Assembly (NCBI GenBank): GCA_965230215.1
Contig: CBDDKN010000001.1
Location: forward strand, 248,001 to 312,000
Direction: 5' to 3'
DNA from: RFSX01 sp965230215
Lineage (GTDB): Bacteria; Bacteroidota; Bacteroidia; Chitinophagales; Saprospiraceae
DNA length: 64,000 nucleotides
Shown here: positions 60,902 to 64,000 of the stretch, one piece after another
Numbering within the stretch: the first letter of the stretch is position 1
Layout of the letters: every line of letters starts with the position of its first letter
Notes under the pieces: model-generated
What the model was told of the DNA's origin: nothing
Database searches by the model: none
What the model saw: only the letters and a program-made list of their open reading frames with translations
Program-made: the position numbers and the translations under genes

Positions 60902-62518
60902 ATGACCAAATACATTTTCGTTACGGGCGGTGTAACTTCTTCCTTGGGAAAAGGCATTATTTCTGCCTCTCTGGCCAAACTCCTCCAAGAGCGTAATTAC
61001 AAAGTAACAATCCAGAAACTGGACCCTTATATCAATGTGGATCCGGGTACATTAAATCCATACGAACATGGTGAATGTTATGTAACCGATGATGGTGCTG
61101 AAACAGACCTTGATTTGGGCCACTATGAGCGGTTTCTAAATACTCCTACCTCACAAGACAATAATGTGACCACAGGACGTATCTATCAAACGGTTATCAC
61201 AAAAGAGAGAGAGGGAGCATATCTGGGCAAGACAGTTCAGGTGATTCCACATATTACCGATGAAATCAAAAGACGTGTTCAGCTGCTAGCAGATAAAGGA
61301 GAGTTTGATATTGTGATAACAGAGATTGGCGGTACAGTAGGGGATATCGAATCACTGCCATACCTGGAAGCCTTGCGTCAAATGAGAAGAGAATTGGGTA
61401 TAGAGAATTGTCTCTCAGTTCATCTTACATTAATTCCATACTTGAGTGCAGCTAAAGAGTTGAAAACGAAACCAACCCAGCATTCTGTTAAAGAACTGCT
61501 TCAAGCTGGTATACAACCCGATATCCTTGTATGTAGAACAGAGAAACCGTTAACGTCTGACCTCAAACAAAAGCTTGCGCTATTCTGCAATGTTGATGTA
61601 AAATCTGTTATTGAAGCTATTGATGCCAAGACAATCTATGATGTTCCGTTGCTTATGCTTAAGGAAAAACTGGATATAAGAGTCTTGAAAAAATTAAAGC
61701 TCAAAACCAGTAACTCTCCTGATCTAAGTGCATGGAAGGAGTTTTTGGGTCGATTGAAAAATCCTACGCATGAAGTAAAAATAGGCTTGATTGGAAAGTA
61801 CAATGAATTGCCAGATGCATATAAGTCTATCTATGAAGCTTTCGTGCATTCCGGTGCAGCAAACGAATGTCTTGTCAATGTAATTCCGATTCACTCGGAA
61901 AGACTTGAAAGTGACGAACTTGAAAGTACGCTCAATGGCCTAGATGGGGTTTTGGTAGCACCGGGCTTTGGGGAGCGCGGAATCGAAGGTAAGATCAGAG
62001 CGATAGAGTATGTGAGAAAAAACAATATACCTTTCTTCGGTATATGTTTGGGTATGCAATGCGCCGTTGTTGAATATGCACGTAATGTAATCGGTTTATC
62101 CAAAGCAGCCTCAACTGAAGTCAAGCCAAAGACCACACATCCTGTTATCGACCTGATGGACGACCAGAAGTCAATCAGGACAATGGGAGGAACCATGCGT
62201 CTTGGTGCTTATAAATGTAAACTTGAGAGATCAAGTATCGCCTACAAAGCTTATGGTCGTTCAGAAATCCTGGAGCGCCACAGACATCGTTTTGAGTTTA
62301 ACAACAAATACCTGGATCAATTCAAGGAAGCAGGAATGGTGATGTCAGGTGTGAACCCTGTCACGGGCCTTGTAGAGATTATTGAACTCAAGAACCACCC
62401 TTTCTTCCTGGCTGTGCAGTTTCACCCTGAATTGAAAAGTACGGTAGAAAGGCCTCATGCTTTATTTGTAGCCTTTATAAAAGCCACTATCAAGAATAAG
62501 TTAAATGAAAAAGCTTAG
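60902..62518 (+). CDS. pyrG: CTP synthase
   Basis: 538 residues from the ATG at 60902 (MTKYIFVTGGVTSSLGKG); a GTG 42 nt upstream lies inside the promoter and is rejected. The amidoligase domain has the P-loop GGVTSSLGKGI and DPYINVDPGTLNPYEHGE. The class I glutaminase domain has nucleophile Cys382 in FFGICLGMQCAVVEYA, with His508 and Glu510 in VQFHPEL. It makes CTP from UTP, glutamine and ATP. The SpoU methyltransferase gene overlaps its end by 14 bp. Confidence 0.98.
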   Translation: MTKYIFVTGGVTSSLGKGIISASLAKLLQERNYKVTIQKLDPYINVDPGTLNPYEHGECYVTDDGAETDLDLGHYERFLNTPTSQDNNVTTGRIYQTVITKEREGAYLGKTVQVIPHITDEIKRRVQLLADKGEFDIVITEIGGTVGDIESLPYLEALRQMRRELGIENCLSVHLTLIPYLSAAKELKTKPTQHSVKELLQAGIQPDILVCRTEKPLTSDLKQKLALFCNVDVKSVIEAIDAKTIYDVPLLMLKEKLDIRVLKKLKLKTSNSPDLSAWKEFLGRLKNPTHEVKIGLIGKYNELPDAYKSIYEAFVHSGAANECLVNVIPIHSERLESDELESTLNGLDGVLVAPGFGERGIEGKIRAIEYVRKNNIPFFGICLGMQCAVVEYARNVIGLSKAASTEVKPKTTHPVIDLMDDQKSIRTMGGTMRLGAYKCKLERSSIAYKAYGRSEILERHRHRFEFNNKYLDQFKEAGMVMSGVNPVTGLVEIIELKNHPFFLAVQFHPELKSTVERPHALFVAFIKATIKNKLNEKA

Positions 62519-63041
62519 TCTTGAAGAACTGAATCGTGATTCGATAGAAGAATACAAGAGTAAGGAAAAGCTTCCTGTAATCATCTTATTGGACAATATT
62601 AGATCAGCGCATAATGTGGGTGCCGTATTTCGAACCTGTGATGCATTTGCAATGGATAGAATTATTTTGGCAGGTATCACGGCTCGCCCTCCTCACAAGG
62701 AAATCAACAAGTCTGCCATTGGTGCTACAGAATCAGTTGACTGGGAATTTTACGAAGACGTACATGAATGTGTAAAACAGTTGAAGGAAGATGGTCATAG
62801 CATCATAGGTATTGAACAGACAGATGCATCCATATCTTTGAATAAGTTTACACTTGCCGATTATAAGCTACCTCTTGTATTGGTGTTTGGAAATGAAGTA
62901 GAGGGCCTATCTGAAAGCCTTATACCTTATATGGATGCGGCCATTGAAATTGATCAATTTGGTACAAAGCACAGCCTCAATGTCTCTGTTTGTGCAGGAG
63001 TAGTCCTCTGGGAGATCCAGAGGCAATTGCGTCATCTCTAG
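62505..63041 (+). CDS. TrmH/SpoU-family RNA 2'-O-methyltransferase
   Basis: 178 residues, a minimal SPOUT methyltransferase without the N-terminal RNA-binding extension of RlmB. Motif 1 is NIRSAHNVGAVFRTCDA near 31-47, motif 2 LVFGNEVEGLS near 125-135, motif 3 IEIDQFGTKHSLNVSVCAGV near 145-164. It uses S-adenosylmethionine to methylate a ribose in tRNA or rRNA; the site cannot be predicted. Translationally coupled to pyrG, and it overlaps the convergent barrel-protein gene by 4 bp. Confidence 0.92.
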   Translation: MKKLSLEELNRDSIEEYKSKEKLPVIILLDNIRSAHNVGAVFRTCDAFAMDRIILAGITARPPHKEINKSAIGATESVDWEFYEDVHECVKQLKEDGHSIIGIEQTDASISLNKFTLADYKLPLVLVFGNEVEGLSESLIPYMDAAIEIDQFGTKHSLNVSVCAGVVLWEIQRQLRHL

Positions 63042-63754
63042 AAGTTGTTTTTCTTATAATCTGGCCTGAATACGAGCCTCACACCAAGATGCCATTGATT
63101 GATATTGTTGCTGTTGGATTCATTTTCTGGGAGCGTCAACTGATATGCTTCATATTGGCCCGGCCATGCATTTGAAAAGTTCATGCTGTACATCAGAAAA
63201 GGAGAGACTGTGATCAAATTTGTAACACCGATGTCAAGCCCTGCGCCCAAACCAACCCTTATACTTGTGATTGATTCCTCTAATTGATCTCTGCCAGAAT
63301 CAGCATCAAAGGTTGAGCTTAGTGTATGCCTGCTGATGCCAGGAGAAAATACCCAATAGAATCCCTTGGCTAGAAAATCACCATCTTTAGAGAAGGTAGG
63401 ACAATCACAATCACCAAAGAAATCAAGAGGGTACAATTGCACATTCATATTGAAGTTATAGCTTGTCCTTTTGTGTGAAATCAGGTCTGAAATCCCTTGA
63501 AGTCCACTGTCTTCGGCAAAGGCATAGGTTATTTCCGGAAGAAACTCTACTCTGTAGTTTTTGAGTTTAAACCAATAGTTAACACCAAATTCGTAACTCC
63601 TGTTAAAGAGGTTAAGCGTAGTGTCTGCATTCGTTTCGAATGTCGTTGTCCAGGTTTTGTTGCTATTGTTCTGTAATCTGGCAGAAATACCAAACTGTGC
63701 GTTTGCTCCTGATACGATAAATAAAGCTGCTAGGATTGTCAATATACCTCTCAT
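63038..63754 (-). CDS. Outer-membrane beta-barrel-like protein
   Basis: 238 residues with a signal peptide (ends SGANAQ). The rest is a run of amphipathic beta-strands with Phe/Tyr girdles (EFGVNYWFKL, VEFLPEITYAFA, YNFNMNVQLYPL, IRVGLGAGLDIG, WHLGVRLVFRPD), as in small 8-10-strand barrels. One CDCP cysteine pair lies in a loop. No specific family or substrate is recognised. Confidence 0.75.
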   Translation of the reverse strand: MRGILTILAALFIVSGANAQFGISARLQNNSNKTWTTTFETNADTTLNLFNRSYEFGVNYWFKLKNYRVEFLPEITYAFAEDSGLQGISDLISHKRTSYNFNMNVQLYPLDFFGDCDCPTFSKDGDFLAKGFYWVFSPGISRHTLSSTFDADSGRDQLEESITSIRVGLGAGLDIGVTNLITVSPFLMYSMNFSNAWPGQYEAYQLTLPENESNSNNINQWHLGVRLVFRPDYKKNNF

Positions 63755-63849
63755 TCTATTGAATTGTCTTTAGGCAAATGTATGAACAAAATATATAACT
63801 GCTTCAAAGGCTGTGAGATTGTTCACTGGTATAATGAATGATATTGATC

Positions 63850-63857
63850 TATCTTTG
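63850..63857 (+). promoter_or_regulatory. -7 box of the rimO promoter
   Basis: TATCTTTG, identical to the pyrG -7 box, lies 7 nt before the ATG of rimO, implying a very short leader. A -33 element is not clear. Confidence 0.45.
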
Positions 63858-63864
63858 TTCACCT

Positions 63865-64000
63865 ATGAAGACCAAGGCTAAAAAGAACAAGGTTAGTGTA
63901 GTCACTTTAGGGTGCTCCAAGAACTTAGTGGACTCAGAGAATCTTATTACCCAGTTGAAGGCAGGGGAGTATGATGTAGAGCATGATCAGCATTCTGATG
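63865..64000 (+). CDS. rimO: Ribosomal protein S12 methylthiotransferase, N-terminal fragment
   Basis: The first 45 codons before the right edge. The peptide begins with a lysine-rich stretch and then SVVTLGCSKNLVDSENLITQL, the diagnostic RimO/MiaB-like UPF0004 start with the first cysteine of the auxiliary iron-sulphur cluster; CSKNLVDSE is characteristic of RimO rather than MiaB (which has a GCQMN form). The radical-SAM and TRAM domains lie outside the window. Confidence 0.88.
   Translation, partial: MKTKAKKNKVSVVTLGCSKNLVDSENLITQLKAGEYDVEHDQHSD

Overview
This 64 kb window is chromosomal DNA from a member of the Bacteroidota. The evidence is several TonB-dependent receptors with carboxypeptidase-like N-terminal domains, a 1434-residue protein ending in a gliding-motility/type IX secretion C-terminal domain, a GLPGLI-family gene, two-gene flippase/glycosyltransferase envelope clusters, and promoters of the TAnnTTTG (-7) type in front of pyrG, rimO and an intergenic RNA. 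A marine Saprospiria- or Cytophagia-like organism would fit, but the genus cannot be read from the sequence. I saw no tRNA, rRNA, CRISPR array, insertion sequence or phage.

Layout. 1-2.3 kb: small secreted proteins and lipoproteins. 2.3-9 kb: an AraC regulator divergent from a TonB receptor, an MGH1/GH63-like glycosidase and a sodium:solute symporter; this looks like a SusD-less uptake locus for a small glycoside, perhaps an osmolyte such as glucosyl- or mannosylglycerate. 9-13.3 kb: a giant repetitive T9SS-exported surface protein. 13.5-15 kb: an AhpD-like protein and an AraC regulator. 15.1-19.2 kb: the most unusual part, a secreted protein whose C-terminus carries the catalytic signature of CyaA/edema-factor/ExoY nucleotidyl cyclase toxins behind an N-terminal outer-membrane-barrel-like domain, followed by a BspA-type repeat protein. 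19.2-20 kb: a 766 bp gap holding a likely structured ncRNA with its own promoter and terminator. 20-23.2 kb: a frameshifted BNR beta-propeller protein. 23.4-25 kb: cysE-cysM, cysteine synthesis. 25-31 kb: an outer-membrane receptor and a triply frameshifted GLPGLI gene, divergent from a histidine kinase/response regulator pair with helically phased GGTTAAT repeats between them. 31-38 kb: a helical-repeat protein, then the lower meta-cleavage enzymes (hydroxy-oxovalerate aldolase, acylating acetaldehyde dehydrogenase) with a flavin reductase and AraC regulator, and a CMD-family protein with a GlcD-like FAD dehydrogenase. 38-41.3 kb: two phosphate-transporter-like genes. 41.5-46 kb: a lipoprotein and TonB receptor pair, the lipoprotein with codon use typical of high expression. 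46-51.5 kb: a two-lobed retropepsin-like protease, a sphingomyelinase-like phosphodiesterase, a flippase-like membrane protein and two glycosyltransferases. 52-55.4 kb: a tight operon of two ATP-grasp ligases and an AstE-like metallohydrolase, which looks like an uncharacterised amide or peptide pathway. 55.5-64 kb: a BNR/Asp-box exported protein, an S9 peptidase, pyrG with a SpoU methyltransferase, a beta-barrel protein and the start of rimO.

Three loci carry apparent single-base frameshifts (about 20846; three near 28380-28546; 38519-38522). Restoring one base at each gives the expected family lengths, so the indels are either real gene decay or assembly errors; the raw sequence alone cannot decide.
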